Shown: piece by piece, positions 1 through 6,644 of the stretch | Position numbering within the stretch: the stretch's first letter is position 1 | Layout: each line of letters starts with the position of its first letter | Assembly: GCA_934427095.1 (NCBI GenBank) | Contig: CAKRYM010000043.1 | Coordinates: forward strand, 1-9,528 | Reading direction: 5' to 3' | DNA length: 9,528 bases | DNA from: an uncultured Bacillota bacterium | GTDB taxonomy: Bacteria > Bacillota > Dehalobacteriia > UBA4068 | The notes under the pieces: model-generated | What the model was told of the DNA's origin: nothing | Seen by the model: only the letters and a program-made list of their open reading frames with translations | The model's database searches: none | Program-made: the position numbers and the translations under genes

Positions 1-201
1 GACTATCTGACGCAGGAGAACGAGGGCTTGAAGGAGAAGGTCAACAGCGAAAAGAGCATACAGAAGCAGATGGAAGTCCTCATGCTGAAAAAGGAAAATG
101 AACAGCTCCGGCGGTTTGTCCAGCGCATACCCCCGGAGGTCAGGCAGGCGCTCAAGGAACAGCAGCAGGGCCAGCGGCGGGATAAAGACCGCCAGCGGTA
201 A
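1..201 (+). CDS. C-terminal end of a probable MobV/Mob_Pre-type mobilisation protein (partial)
   Basis: The first reading frame is open from the window edge to a TAA at 199-201 and encodes 66 residues. They are almost all charged and polar, in a heptad-like pattern (ENEGLKEK, KKENEQLRRF), which is a coiled coil, and end in a basic tail (QGQRRDKDRQR). Plasmid recombination/mobilisation relaxases of the Mob_Pre (MobV) family end in such a coiled coil after the N-terminal relaxase domain, and the partner gene and GC-rich composition fit a mobilisable element. The catalytic domain lies outside the window, so the family call is inference; any coiled-coil mobile-element protein would look similar. 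The next gene starts 24 bases downstream on the same strand, suggesting one transcript. Confidence 0.5.
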   Translation, partial: DYLTQENEGLKEKVNSEKSIQKQMEVLMLKKENEQLRRFVQRIPPEVRQALKEQQQGQRRDKDRQR

Positions 202-225
202 ATCTTTAGAAACACGGAGGTACAT

Positions 226-408
226 TTGGGCAGAAGAAAAAAGCTGATTAACAACTCCGATATTCCCCAGCACCAGATTGAGGCGATAGCCCGCTGTATC
301 ATGCCGGACATTCTCGCTTTCTACGAGAGCGAGGAGGGCCAGCGGGAATTTGCCGAATGGAAGAAGCAGAGGGAGGCGGAGAGGCAGGAGGCCGAAACGA
401 AGAAGTAA
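226..408 (+). CDS. Small mobile-element protein of unknown function, TTG start
   Basis: A 60-residue protein with a basic start (GRRKKL), a helical middle (HQIEAIARCIMPDILAFYES) and a Lys/Glu/Arg-rich C-terminal helix. I recognise no domain. The start is a TTG at 226-228, preceded by GGAGG at 216-220, five bases upstream; no in-frame ATG stands near the N-terminus, so the Shine-Dalgarno sequence decides the start. It follows the mobilisation gene by 24 bases and is followed directly by a strong terminator, so it is probably the last gene of the element's mobilisation operon. Small proteins of this kind accompany relaxases in clostridial elements; an accessory role in the relaxosome is a guess. 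GC-rich like the genes at the other end of the window and unlike the chromosomal middle. Confidence 0.65.
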   Translation: MGRRKKLINNSDIPQHQIEAIARCIMPDILAFYESEEGQREFAEWKKQREAERQEAETKK

Positions 409-414
409 CGAAAA

Positions 415-454
415 GGGCGGGCGCACCGTGCAAACGGCTGCGCCCGCCCTTTTT
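415..454 (+). terminator. Strong GC-rich intrinsic terminator, probably bidirectional
   Basis: The arms GGGCGGGCGCA (415-425) and TGCGCCCGCCC (439-449) pair over 11 bp. The stem is extended by CCGT/ACGG around a GCAA loop, with one bulged C at 438. TTTTT follows at 450-454. Read on the minus strand the same hairpin is followed by TTTTCG, so it may also stop transcription coming from the tRNA side. It lies 6 bases after the stop of the small gene. Confidence 0.85.
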
Positions 455-458
455 GCGT

Positions 459-560
459 TTATGGGGTCGCTTTCTTCTTCCGTGGGCCTCTCGGCTTGGA
501 GGTGGGCCTGCGCCGTACCCCGTTGCGGAAGTAGGTGCTTTCGTAACGGTCAAAGAAAAG
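459..560. other. GC-rich junction DNA with a coding-like minus-strand remnant
   Basis: About 100 bases between the element terminator and the tRNA terminator. On the minus strand, positions 548-459 read as an open frame ending in TAA at 459-461, with a basic C-terminus (NGVRRRPTSKPRGPRKKKA). The upstream part of that frame runs into the tRNA terminator and has no start or ribosome binding site, so if it is a gene end it is truncated. Composition matches the element, not the chromosome. It could equally be non-coding element-end DNA. Confidence 0.3.
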
Positions 561-604
561 CAATAATCCGAACCCATCGCCTATCGGAAACGGGTTCGGA
601 TTAT
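551..604 (-). terminator. Intrinsic terminator of tRNA-Leu
   Basis: ATAATCCGAACCC (563-575) pairs perfectly with GGGTTCGGATTAT (592-604), a 13-bp stem around a 16-base loop. Read on the minus strand it is followed by TGCTTTTCTTTG. It begins 8 bases after the encoded CCA of the tRNA, so the tRNA has its own short transcript. Confidence 0.8.
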
Positions 605-611
605 ATTGGTT

Positions 612-696
612 TGGTGCCGGTGGCCGGACTCGAACCGGCACGGGTTACCCCACTTGATTTTGAGTCAAGCACGTCTGCCAATTCCATCACACCGGC
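612..696 (-). tRNA. tRNA-Leu, anticodon CAA
   Basis: The minus strand from 696 to 612 folds as a class II tRNA of 85 nucleotides including an encoded CCA. The acceptor arm GCCGGTG pairs with CACCGGC, followed by A and CCA (612-614). The D arm contains GGAATTGGCAGAC. The anticodon stem CTTGA/TCAAG closes the loop CTCAAAA, which gives anticodon CAA (reads UUG). A long variable arm (GGGGTAACCC) is present, as expected for leucine, then the T arm GCCGG-TTCGAGT-CCGGC. The gene is flanked by its own promoter and terminator. The 3' end faces the mobile-element end, and such ends are frequent integration sites. Confidence 0.95.
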
Positions 697-713
697 AATT
701 AACTGCAAGAGTT

Positions 714-742
714 ATTATACCAGCATTGGTTTAAAAAAGCAA
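714..742 (-). promoter_or_regulatory. Sigma-A-type promoter of tRNA-Leu
   Basis: Minus strand: TTGCTT (737-742), a 17-base spacer, and the consensus TATAAT (714-719) with an extended TG (TGGTATAAT). Transcription would start near 707, about 10 bases before the mature 5' end of the tRNA. It lies in the 76-base gap after the MgtC-family gene, where I see no terminator, so some read-through from that gene into the tRNA is possible. Confidence 0.8.
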
Positions 743-772
743 GATGTCCAGAAAGAAAAATCTGCATAAAAT

Positions 773-1288
773 TCATTTTTCTTGTTTTTCTTGTTTCTCT
801 TGCCCTTTTTGTTGGGCTTGTTGTTTTCTTTTTCGCCAGAATTTTTTTAATAGCATTTTAATATGCCCAGAGAGTAATGTTAAAATAGCGATTCCTGACC
901 CCACTGCTGTCAATAAATATAAACCTAAACCAGCAGCAATACCTAGCACGGCCAGAATAAAAACCCCCGCCGCCGTGGTAATCCCTGTTACAGCCCCTCC
1001 TGGCTCTTTCCAAATAATTCCCGCGCCAATGAAGCCGATTCCTGTCAATACACCTACCACCAAGCGGGCGGGATCCATACTTACACTGATTTCCGGGGGA
1101 TAATATGCCGCACACCCAAGATAACCATAAGCGGAAATCATTGCGGTAATACAAGCCCCAGTACAAATTAAAATATGCGTCCTTGCGCCAACAGGTTTTT
1201 TATCCCGACCTCGTTCAAGCCCAAAGATTAACCCCAAAACCACTGCGATACCTAGTCGCAAAAACATTTCCCAAACAGGAAGATTCAT
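773..1288 (-). CDS. MgtC/SapB-family inner-membrane protein
   Basis: A 171-residue hydrophobic protein with the MgtC/SapB signatures: GLERG (23-27), RTH (36-38), DPARLVVGVLTGIGFIGAG (72-90) and GITTAAGVF (102-110). About four or five membrane helices fill residues 8-145. The soluble C-terminal domain of Salmonella MgtC is absent, as in SapB-type members, and is replaced by a Lys/Gln-rich tail ending in three QEK repeats. MgtC relatives affect magnesium homeostasis and ATP synthase activity in some bacteria; the role here is unknown. I start at ATG 1286-1288 because GGAGGT stands 8 bases upstream; an in-frame ATG 8 codons earlier would put that ribosome binding site inside the gene. It is divergent from the sigma operon, and I recognise no clear promoter of its own in the 160-base gap. 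Confidence 0.88.
   Translation of the reverse strand: MNLPVWEMFLRLGIAVVLGLIFGLERGRDKKPVGARTHILICTGACITAMISAYGYLGCAAYYPPEISVSMDPARLVVGVLTGIGFIGAGIIWKEPGGAVTGITTAAGVFILAVLGIAAGLGLYLLTAVGSGIAILTLLSGHIKMLLKKFWRKRKQQAQQKGQEKQEKQEK
776..802 (-). repeat. Three tandem 9-bp repeats encoding Gln-Glu-Lys
   Basis: Plus-strand units TTTTTCTTG at 776-784 and 785-793 are identical and TTTCTCTTG at 794-802 differs by one base. On the minus strand they encode QEK-QEK-QEK at the very C-terminus of the MgtC-family protein, immediately before its TGA. Copy number could change by slippage without breaking the frame. Confidence 0.8.
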
Positions 1289-1347
1289 CTGTATGCACCT
1301 CCGATTTCTCATTGTATGCAGAAAAGTACAAAAAATTTTCTTATACG

Positions 1348-1373
1348 GGAACTATTTTCCGAAACCTTCCGTC
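1348..1373 (+). promoter_or_regulatory. Candidate ECF-type promoter of the sigma/anti-sigma operon
   Basis: GGAAC (1348-1352) and CGTC (1370-1373) are separated by 17 bases. This matches the AAC ... CGT layout of SigW/SigX/SigM-type ECF promoters, at the upper end of the usual spacing. It lies 80 bases upstream of the sigma-factor start, as expected if the sigma factor transcribes its own gene. The assignment is by pattern only. Confidence 0.55.
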
Positions 1374-1452
1374 TTATCTATACTTCTGGCTATAGGACTA
1401 ATTATATCAAAAGTCGAATCATAATCATACCAAAATTTTAATGAGGTAACCC

Positions 1453-2094
1453 ATGAATACTCAACAAAACAATTCCAATCCGATTAACCTAGCGGAAGCG
1501 GCCTTAATTAAGCAAGCCCAAAAAGGCGATCAAGCTGCCTTTATGCAGCTGGTGGAAAGCTACCACAAACGAATTTTCAATATTGGCCTACGTATGTTAG
1601 GCAATCCTGATGATGCGGCGGATATGGCACAAGAGACCTTGTTAAAAATTTACCGCCGCTTAGCAGATTTTCGTGGGGAAGCTGCTTTTTCTACCTGGGT
1701 ATACCGCGTAGCGGTAAATACCTGTAAAGATATGCTGCGCAGCGCTTGCCGCCGCAAAGAAATCACCTTTACTGATTTCTGCGGGGAAGATGATGACATT
1801 GTGTTCAACATTCCTGATTATCGGAATCTGCCTGAACATCAGTATGAAGAACAATTATTCGCACAACGCCTAAGGGAATTGATCGACGCTTTAGATCCAC
1901 GTTTTCGTATCGTCATTCTCTTAAGAGAAATCGGCGGACTGAATTATGGGGAAATTGCAGCAGCAGTAAATATTTCAGAAGGTACGGTAAAGTCTCGTAT
2001 TAGCCGGGCTAGAGCAGCCATGCGAAAAGCTTTCGTCCAATCGGGAACTGGATCCTCCACCGCGTCGTCTGATGATACAAAGGAGGTATCCTAA
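1453..2094 (+). CDS. ECF-type RNA polymerase sigma factor (SigW-like)
   Basis: A 213-residue sigma-70 family protein with only the two core regions, typical of extracytoplasmic-function sigma factors. Region 2 spans about residues 30-97 and contains DDAADMAQETLLKIYR (53-68), the core-binding and -10-recognition part, then FSTWVYRVAVNTCKD. Region 4 spans about 138-193, with the -35-reading helix-turn-helix at 163-190 (GEIAAAVNISEGTVKSRISR). The tail after 195 is Ser/Thr-rich and dispensable-looking. The ATG at 1453 is preceded by GAGGT at 1443-1447. Its TAA shares one base with the ATG of the anti-sigma gene (TAATG), so the two are translationally coupled, the usual arrangement for keeping a sigma factor and its inhibitor balanced. 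It probably directs an envelope-stress response; the targets cannot be read from this window. Confidence 0.93.
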   Translation: MNTQQNNSNPINLAEAALIKQAQKGDQAAFMQLVESYHKRIFNIGLRMLGNPDDAADMAQETLLKIYRRLADFRGEAAFSTWVYRVAVNTCKDMLRSACRRKEITFTDFCGEDDDIVFNIPDYRNLPEHQYEEQLFAQRLRELIDALDPRFRIVILLREIGGLNYGEIAAAVNISEGTVKSRISRARAAMRKAFVQSGTGSSTASSDDTKEVS

Positions 2095-3329
2095 TGGAAA
2101 AGCATAATTACGATTGTGACGCCATCCGGGCGCTACTCAGCCCCTACCTGGTTCAGGAAACGGGAGAACAAGAAAATCAGGCCATAGAAGCGCATCTACA
2201 AGTATGCGAAAGCTGCCGACAAGAACTGGAGCAACTAAAAGCATTGCAACAGGCTTGCAAAACAATGGAATTAGAGGAATTACCTTCTTACTACGCGGAA
2301 GAATTCCAAGAAAAACTCGCGCAAGAAAGTCACGGCAAAAAGAGCCGGCATCGTGCGGGAAAACATTGGGGATTGCTTGCGGCTTGCGCTTGTTTGCTCT
2401 TAGTTGTAGGGATTAGCGGTAGCAGTCTTCTCCTAGGTAGCTTGCGGATGGGCTCTAGCGGCGCAGCAGCGGAAAGTGCGTCATATAACAATGCAGCCGC
2501 CGATCAGGCTGCACCAGCAGAAAGCGGTTCCACCAAAAACTTTTCCCTTATGGTTATGCAAGACAGCGATACTGAAGAAATGGTGGAAACAGAAGGCGCG
2601 GAACAACTGGATGATGGCACCAGTGCAGTAGAATATGAACGAAAAATCATCCGTAATTATTCTTTGGATTTAAAAGTGGAAGATTTTGATGCTGCCTATG
2701 ATCAGATATGCCAGTTAGCAGAAGAATATGGTGGCTATGTTTCCAGCGGGGATGTATATGATTACGAAGGCAGCACCTACCGGGATGGGTATCTGGCGAT
2801 TCGCGTAGATTCCGACCGCGTGGAAGAAGCCATTGCTGCCATTAGCGAGCTAGGCTTTTTGGAAGGAAACCGATACAGCTCAGAAGATATCACCACAGAA
2901 TATTATGACACCCAAAGCAGACTGGAGGTTTATGAAGCCCAGCGGGATCGGCTCCTTGAGCTTTATGCCCAGGCCAACTCCGTGGAGGAAATGCTCTCCA
3001 TTGAATCTCAGTTAGCCAATACGGTGGCAAATATTGAATCGTTGGAAGGGATGATGCAATATTATGACCAGCTCACTTCCCTCTCCTTGATCGAGATCAA
3101 TCTTTACACCCCGAGTAACTATGAGCAGTCAGTAGAACCCAAAGGCTGGGCCGGGTTTACCCAAAAAATCAGCGAAAACCTCTTTAGAGGGGCAAACAAC
3201 CTCTTAGACAATTTGGCAAGTTTACTCTACGCTTTTGTCCGGGCCCTCCCCACCCTGCTGCTTTTGGCTGCTGTGGTTGTGGTAATTGTCCTGGTGATCC
3301 GTCGGATACGTCGGAACAAACAAAAATAA
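2094..3329 (+). CDS. Membrane anti-sigma factor: zinc-finger (zf-HC2) plus extracytoplasmic DUF4349
   Basis: A 411-residue protein that joins an anti-sigma domain to a probable sensor. Residues 1-60 carry the zinc ligands of ZAS anti-sigma factors, C8 and H34-x3-C38-x2-C41. A basic linker (HGKKSRHRAGKH, 80-91) leads into a membrane helix at about 92-114. A low-complexity Ala/Ser/Glu stretch follows (120-178). The DUF4349 region runs from about 183, contains a long helical/coiled-coil part (DTQSRLEVYEAQRDRLLELY and following) and ends in a second membrane helix at about 384-402 with a basic tail RRIRRNKQK. The zinc finger should hold the upstream sigma factor in the cytoplasm while DUF4349 faces outside. 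Whether release is by proteolysis or by conformational change is not visible. AGGAGG stands at 2081-2086, and the start overlaps the sigma stop by one base. Confidence 0.88.
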   Translation: MEKHNYDCDAIRALLSPYLVQETGEQENQAIEAHLQVCESCRQELEQLKALQQACKTMELEELPSYYAEEFQEKLAQESHGKKSRHRAGKHWGLLAACACLLLVVGISGSSLLLGSLRMGSSGAAAESASYNNAAADQAAPAESGSTKNFSLMVMQDSDTEEMVETEGAEQLDDGTSAVEYERKIIRNYSLDLKVEDFDAAYDQICQLAEEYGGYVSSGDVYDYEGSTYRDGYLAIRVDSDRVEEAIAAISELGFLEGNRYSSEDITTEYYDTQSRLEVYEAQRDRLLELYAQANSVEEMLSIESQLANTVANIESLEGMMQYYDQLTSLSLIEINLYTPSNYEQSVEPKGWAGFTQKISENLFRGANNLLDNLASLLYAFVRALPTLLLLAAVVVVIVLVIRRIRRNKQK

Positions 3330-3334
3330 AAAAT

Positions 3335-3373
3335 AAAATCGCCGTCCTGTCTATTCAGGACGGCGATTTTTTT
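3335..3373. terminator. Bidirectional intrinsic terminator between convergent operons
   Basis: The arms AAAATCGCCGTCCTG (3335-3349) and CAGGACGGCGATTTT (3356-3370) pair over 15 bp around a 6-base loop. T runs follow on the plus strand (to 3373) and, on the minus strand, TTTTATTTTTTATTTTTG. It ends the sigma/anti-sigma operon from the left and the aminotransferase operon from the right. Confidence 0.93.
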
Positions 3374-3387
3374 ATGCCCTTAGTCAA

Positions 3388-4686
3388 TTATTCAGCCAGC
3401 ATTTTTTCTGCAGCGCAAATCTTTACTGCCACACAGAACAACTCCATAGCCTGTTCCAGCTCTGGAATGGTGGGGAAAGAAGGAGACAGACGGATATTAC
3501 TATCATCCGGGTCCTTCCCATAGGGATAGCTAGCGCCAGCGCCAGTCAGCACAACACCTGCTTCCTTGCACAAAGCCACAATACGCTTTGCGCAGCCTTT
3601 GGGGGCATAGAAGGAGATGAAATAACCACCCTTCGGCTTCATCCAACGGCAAACCTGCAAAGGAGCCAATTCTTTCTCTAGAATGCTGTCTACAGTCTGG
3701 AATTTGGGCCGCAAAATCTCTGCATGCTCCATCATCAGCTTGTCCACCGCTGCCAAATTAGGCAGGAAGCGGCAATGACGCAGCATATTCACTTTATCAT
3801 AGCAAATAGCGCGCATAGCCATCTGTTTGCTGACCCAATCACAGTTGGCCGGGCTCATAGCCATGGCAGAAAGACCGCCGCCAGCAGTGGTCACCTTGGA
3901 CGTAGAGGCGAACATGTAAATCCGATCCGCATGGCCCGCCTCAGCACAAGCCTGATACATATTGAGCAAATGATCCCTGTCATTAGGATACAGATGATGC
4001 AACACATAAGCGCAGTCGCAGAAAATACGGAAATCTTCCGCAGCTGTGGGCATGGCTGCCAACCGACGTACCACCTCATCCGAATAGGTAATGCCATCGG
4101 GATTGCTATACATGGGCACGCACCAAATCCCCTTAATGGAGGCATCATCCTTAACAAGGCTTTCCACCATATCCATATCCGGCCCGTCGGCTAACATGGG
4201 AATGGTAATCATTTCGATACCGAAATATTCGCATAAGGTAAAATGGCGGTCATAGCCAGGGGAAGGGCAAAGGAATTTGATCTTCTGACCGTCCCAAGGT
4301 TTCTGGCCTGCGCCAACACCGCGCACATAGTCCATGCCGATCATATCAAACATCAGATCCAGGCTAGAACTACCGCCCATAATGACCTGGTCCGCAGGAA
4401 CACCAAAAATTTCACTAAATAAAGCTCTTGCTTCCGGGATACCGGTCAAACCGCCATAATTGCGGACATCCTGACCAGACGCATCCTTAAATTCCGTCAT
4501 GCCGGCATACAAACCATTACTCTGATCCAAAATTTCCGTGCAAGGCTTCCCTCTGGACATATCCAGCTTCAAGCCTAAATCCTGAAAAGCCTTATACGCC
4601 TTCTGCTGTTCCGCAAGGAACTGTTGCAGCTGTTCCCGGCTCATTTTTGCCATGGGAACCTGTTGATTCTTGTCCACACAAGACAT
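3388..4686 (-). CDS. PLP-dependent aspartate aminotransferase, type Ic (Aminotran_MocR family)
   Basis: A 432-residue fold-type I aminotransferase. The sequence fits the AspAT type Ic group (Pfam Aminotran_MocR): SRGKP at 44-48 near the N-terminus, YSNPDG with Asn195, the PLP-ring aspartate in FCDCAY (Asp224), the Schiff-base lysine in FASTSK (Lys264) and the substrate-carboxylate arginine in NIRLSPSFP (Arg399). All catalytic residues expected of an active enzyme are visible. The likely reaction is L-aspartate + 2-oxoglutarate to oxaloacetate + L-glutamate in the cytoplasm; the exact substrate is inferred from the family. The ATG at 4684-4686 follows AGGGGGAG by about six bases. It starts 22 bases after the phosphatase stop with no promoter between, so both share the promoter at 5620-5649. 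Confidence 0.87.
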   Translation of the reverse strand: MSCVDKNQQVPMAKMSREQLQQFLAEQQKAYKAFQDLGLKLDMSRGKPCTEILDQSNGLYAGMTEFKDASGQDVRNYGGLTGIPEARALFSEIFGVPADQVIMGGSSSLDLMFDMIGMDYVRGVGAGQKPWDGQKIKFLCPSPGYDRHFTLCEYFGIEMITIPMLADGPDMDMVESLVKDDASIKGIWCVPMYSNPDGITYSDEVVRRLAAMPTAAEDFRIFCDCAYVLHHLYPNDRDHLLNMYQACAEAGHADRIYMFASTSKVTTAGGGLSAMAMSPANCDWVSKQMAMRAICYDKVNMLRHCRFLPNLAAVDKLMMEHAEILRPKFQTVDSILEKELAPLQVCRWMKPKGGYFISFYAPKGCAKRIVALCKEAGVVLTGAGASYPYGKDPDDSNIRLSPSFPTIPELEQAMELFCVAVKICAAEKMLAE

Positions 4687-4708
4687 GAAAAACTCCCCCT
4701 TCTCCTGA

Positions 4709-5587
4709 TCAAACCTCTTGATGATTCCTAAGCATTTCTATAATTGTGCCGTCCAGAATACCTCCTCCGGTAACAAGCACTTCTGTAAAACCAATGTGAT
4801 CCAACAAAGCCAACCAGATATACAGCCCTTCGACAATAATCTCCCCGCGGCACTCTAGCAAAGGAGAATACTGACAACGCTCGGAGATGGACAGTGGCTC
4901 AAGACTTTCCACTAACCCTTCTAAATCGGCCCGACTAAGGGAAACGCCCTCAATCTCCTGCCGCTGGAAGGAGGTAAGCTTTCGCAAAACACCAGCTACT
5001 GTCGTAATGGTCCCCCCTACCCCAATAACTTGGGAAAGATGAGGCAGAACAGGATAAAAATCCTGCACCCGACGATAAATCTCTTGTCTAGACCAATGAT
5101 TCTGATGGGCTCGTACTGCGCCGATATTCCCACTTAAATAACGAAGCTCCTTTTTTTCCGGATAAATCAACTCGGCAGAAGAACCGCCTAAATCAATAAC
5201 CGGAACAGATTCTGTCAAAGAAAGAGCGGCACAGGCGCCAGTATAGGAAATCCTGGCTTCTTCCTTTCCCCTGAGAATTTCCACCTGAGGGGCTGTAGGC
5301 GCTGCAGTAGCAATTGCCGTCAACAGTTCCTCGCTGTTTTTGGCATCACGCACTGCGGAAGTAGCTACAATACGCGTTTGCGTTACCCCATGCTCGGCAA
5401 TAATCTGCATAAATTCTTGAACGGCAGCCGCAGTGTGGGCAATGGGCTCTGCATGAAGCCACTGTTCCGTACCTGAACCAAGCCTGGTTGTTTTTAACCA
5501 GCTCCAACTACGCAGAATCTTCTCATTATCGGTTTCTGCAATCATTAATTGTACGGTATTGGAACCGATATCAATGGCAGCAAACAT
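4709..5587 (-). CDS. ppx: Ppx/GppA-family exopolyphosphatase (short form)
   Basis: A 292-residue ASKHA-fold phosphatase. The phosphate-1 loop is AAIDIGSNTVQLMIAE (3-18), the TSAVRDAKN segment sits at 76-84, the catalytic-glutamate segment is GKEEARISYTGA (107-118), the phosphate-2 loop is VIDLGGSSAELIY (130-142), and adenosine/late motifs are VIGVGGTITTVAG (187-199) and VTGGGILDG (272-280). Enzymes of the family hydrolyse terminal phosphate from polyphosphate or pppGpp. This protein has only the two N-terminal actin-like domains and lacks the HD-like C-terminal domain of the roughly 500-residue E. coli enzymes, which is the common Firmicute form. The usual RAD in the last third reads RGE (247-249). 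ATG 5585-5587 follows GGAGG by four bases. In clostridial relatives a ppx/gppA gene often lies near the divIC cluster, consistent with this neighbourhood. Confidence 0.88.
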   Translation of the reverse strand: MFAAIDIGSNTVQLMIAETDNEKILRSWSWLKTTRLGSGTEQWLHAEPIAHTAAAVQEFMQIIAEHGVTQTRIVATSAVRDAKNSEELLTAIATAAPTAPQVEILRGKEEARISYTGACAALSLTESVPVIDLGGSSAELIYPEKKELRYLSGNIGAVRAHQNHWSRQEIYRRVQDFYPVLPHLSQVIGVGGTITTVAGVLRKLTSFQRQEIEGVSLSRADLEGLVESLEPLSISERCQYSPLLECRGEIIVEGLYIWLALLDHIGFTEVLVTGGGILDGTIIEMLRNHQEV

Positions 5588-5619
5588 TGCTCCTCCATCC
5601 CAAAAATATTAATTAAATT

Positions 5620-5649
5620 ATTATAGTCGTGAAAGCTTCCTTTTGTCAA
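5620..5649 (-). promoter_or_regulatory. Consensus sigma-A promoter of the ppx-aminotransferase operon
   Basis: Minus strand TTGACA (5644-5649) and TATAAT (5620-5625), both perfect, with an 18-base spacer. Transcription would start near 5613, giving a leader of about 26 bases before the ppx start. It lies just downstream of the degV terminator. Confidence 0.9.
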
Positions 5650-5666
5650 TATATAAACCTGATTTG

Positions 5667-5710
5667 CTTGGGAAAGAAGAACAGACAGCAAAAAGAATTG
5701 CTGTCTGTTC
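5667..5710 (-). terminator. Intrinsic terminator of degV
   Basis: GAACAGACAGCAA (5679-5691) pairs with TTGCTGTCTGTTC (5698-5710), a 13-bp perfect stem with a 6-base loop. On the minus strand it is followed by TTCTTTCCC, a moderate T tail. It lies 31 bases after the degV stop. Confidence 0.75.
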
Positions 5711-5741
5711 ATTTGTCTACTAAGGACAAGCGCCAATTTTT

Positions 5742-6644
5742 TTATTTATTATTGCCACTGTTTTTCCGGGAATCTCCCCAGAAAAACAAAGCCACAGTAC
5801 CAGGACCAGTATGGCTACCAATAGTGGTACCAATATGGTTGATCTCTACCTTGCCGTTTAAATGAGGGAATTGCGCTTCTACCAATTCTGCCACCGCCTG
5901 CGCATCCTCCAAGCACGCGGATTGGCAAAGATAGCATTTTCCGTCATACGCGGTCCCGCCTCGCGCATGTTCTACCATGCGGGCGACAATTTCCCGAATA
6001 ACCTTCTTTTTGGTTCTGACTTTGGCCACAGGGGTTAATCTACCCAGTTCATCCATATTCAACAAGGGACAAATATTCAGTAAACCACCAATCATCCCGC
6101 TGGCCTTGGAAATACGACCACCACGGACATAATAGGTTAAATCTGTAGAGAAAAACCAATGGTGCAGCTCTAATTTATGTTCCTCTGCCCATGCTGCCAA
6201 TTCATCCATCTCCATACCCTGATCCCGCAAATCTGCCAAGGTATCCATAAACAACCCATAGCCAGAAGAAGCACAAAGGGAGTCGATTATGCAAATTTTC
6301 CGTTCAGGGAAACGCTCTTTGGCAATGAGCGAAGCGTTCACCGCAGAATTATAGGTGCCAGACAAACCAGAGGAAAGGCAGACATGGAGGATATCCTTTC
6401 CTTCCTGTAAAAATTGGGAAAAATAATCTAGATATTCCGCAATATTCACCTGGGCAGTGCGGGTGCTTTTTCCATCTGCCATGGCCTGATAAAAATCATC
6501 AAAAGACATGGTTTGCCCCAAATCGTCCAAGTGTTCTACGCCATCTAAATAATAATGAAAACAGACATAAGAAATCTTACGTTGCGCAAAATGCTCTTTG
6601 GAGAGGTCCGCGGTGGAACAGCAACTGAGTACAAAATTGCTCAT
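5742..6644 (-). CDS. DegV family fatty-acid-binding protein
   Basis: A 300-residue two-domain protein of the DegV family, which binds a long-chain fatty acid between its domains; some members (FakB) present it to the kinase FakA. Visible landmarks are the Thr/Ser loop STRTAQ (60-65), SSGLSGTYNSA (91-101) contacting the carboxylate, YVRGGRISK (172-180), NICPLL (190-195), and IGTTIGSHTGPGTVALFF (271-288) with the conserved His278 and Gly280. Length is normal for the family. ATG 6642-6644 follows AGGAG by 8 bases. It stands alone between two terminators, and no fakA-like kinase gene is in the window, so a FakB role is possible but not shown. Four Cys residues near 8-9 and 237-244 are unusual but not arranged as an obvious metal site. 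Confidence 0.88.
   Translation of the reverse strand: MSNFVLSCCSTADLSKEHFAQRKISYVCFHYYLDGVEHLDDLGQTMSFDDFYQAMADGKSTRTAQVNIAEYLDYFSQFLQEGKDILHVCLSSGLSGTYNSAVNASLIAKERFPERKICIIDSLCASSGYGLFMDTLADLRDQGMEMDELAAWAEEHKLELHHWFFSTDLTYYVRGGRISKASGMIGGLLNICPLLNMDELGRLTPVAKVRTKKKVIREIVARMVEHARGGTAYDGKCYLCQSACLEDAQAVAELVEAQFPHLNGKVEINHIGTTIGSHTGPGTVALFFWGDSRKNSGNNK

Larger units (their letters stand above)
1..560 (+). mobile_element. End of an integrated mobilisable element (boundary approximate)
   Basis: Positions 1 to about 550 are clearly richer in G+C than the sequence that follows, and carry a mobilisation-type gene, a small partner gene and a terminator. The composition changes at about 550-562, just before the terminator of tRNA-Leu. 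I see no integrase gene on this side and no repeat that fixes the boundary, so the edge is placed by composition only. Confidence 0.45.

Noticed and set aside
459..641. Minus-strand 60-codon frame starting in the tRNA
   Set aside because: Its start and first residues (VRVRPPAP) are translated tRNA and the middle is the tRNA terminator; only the last part might be a gene remnant, reported separately.
350..769. Long plus-strand open frame (139 codons) across the terminator and tRNA
   Set aside because: It runs through a strong terminator and the antisense of tRNA-Leu; its VAGLEPARV segment is the familiar false translation of a tRNA complement.
2041..2093. Possible frameshift or fusion between sigma and anti-sigma genes
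   Set aside because: The one-base TAATG overlap with a strong AGGAGG is normal translational coupling, and both proteins are complete.
3724..4194. 156-codon plus-strand frame inside the aminotransferase gene
   Set aside because: It is antisense to a complete, motif-rich enzyme, has many His/Ile codons typical of a reverse-frame shadow, and no ribosome binding site.
5545..5736. Minus-strand 63-codon frame between degV and ppx
   Set aside because: It covers the degV terminator and the ppx promoter and overlaps the ppx start in another frame.
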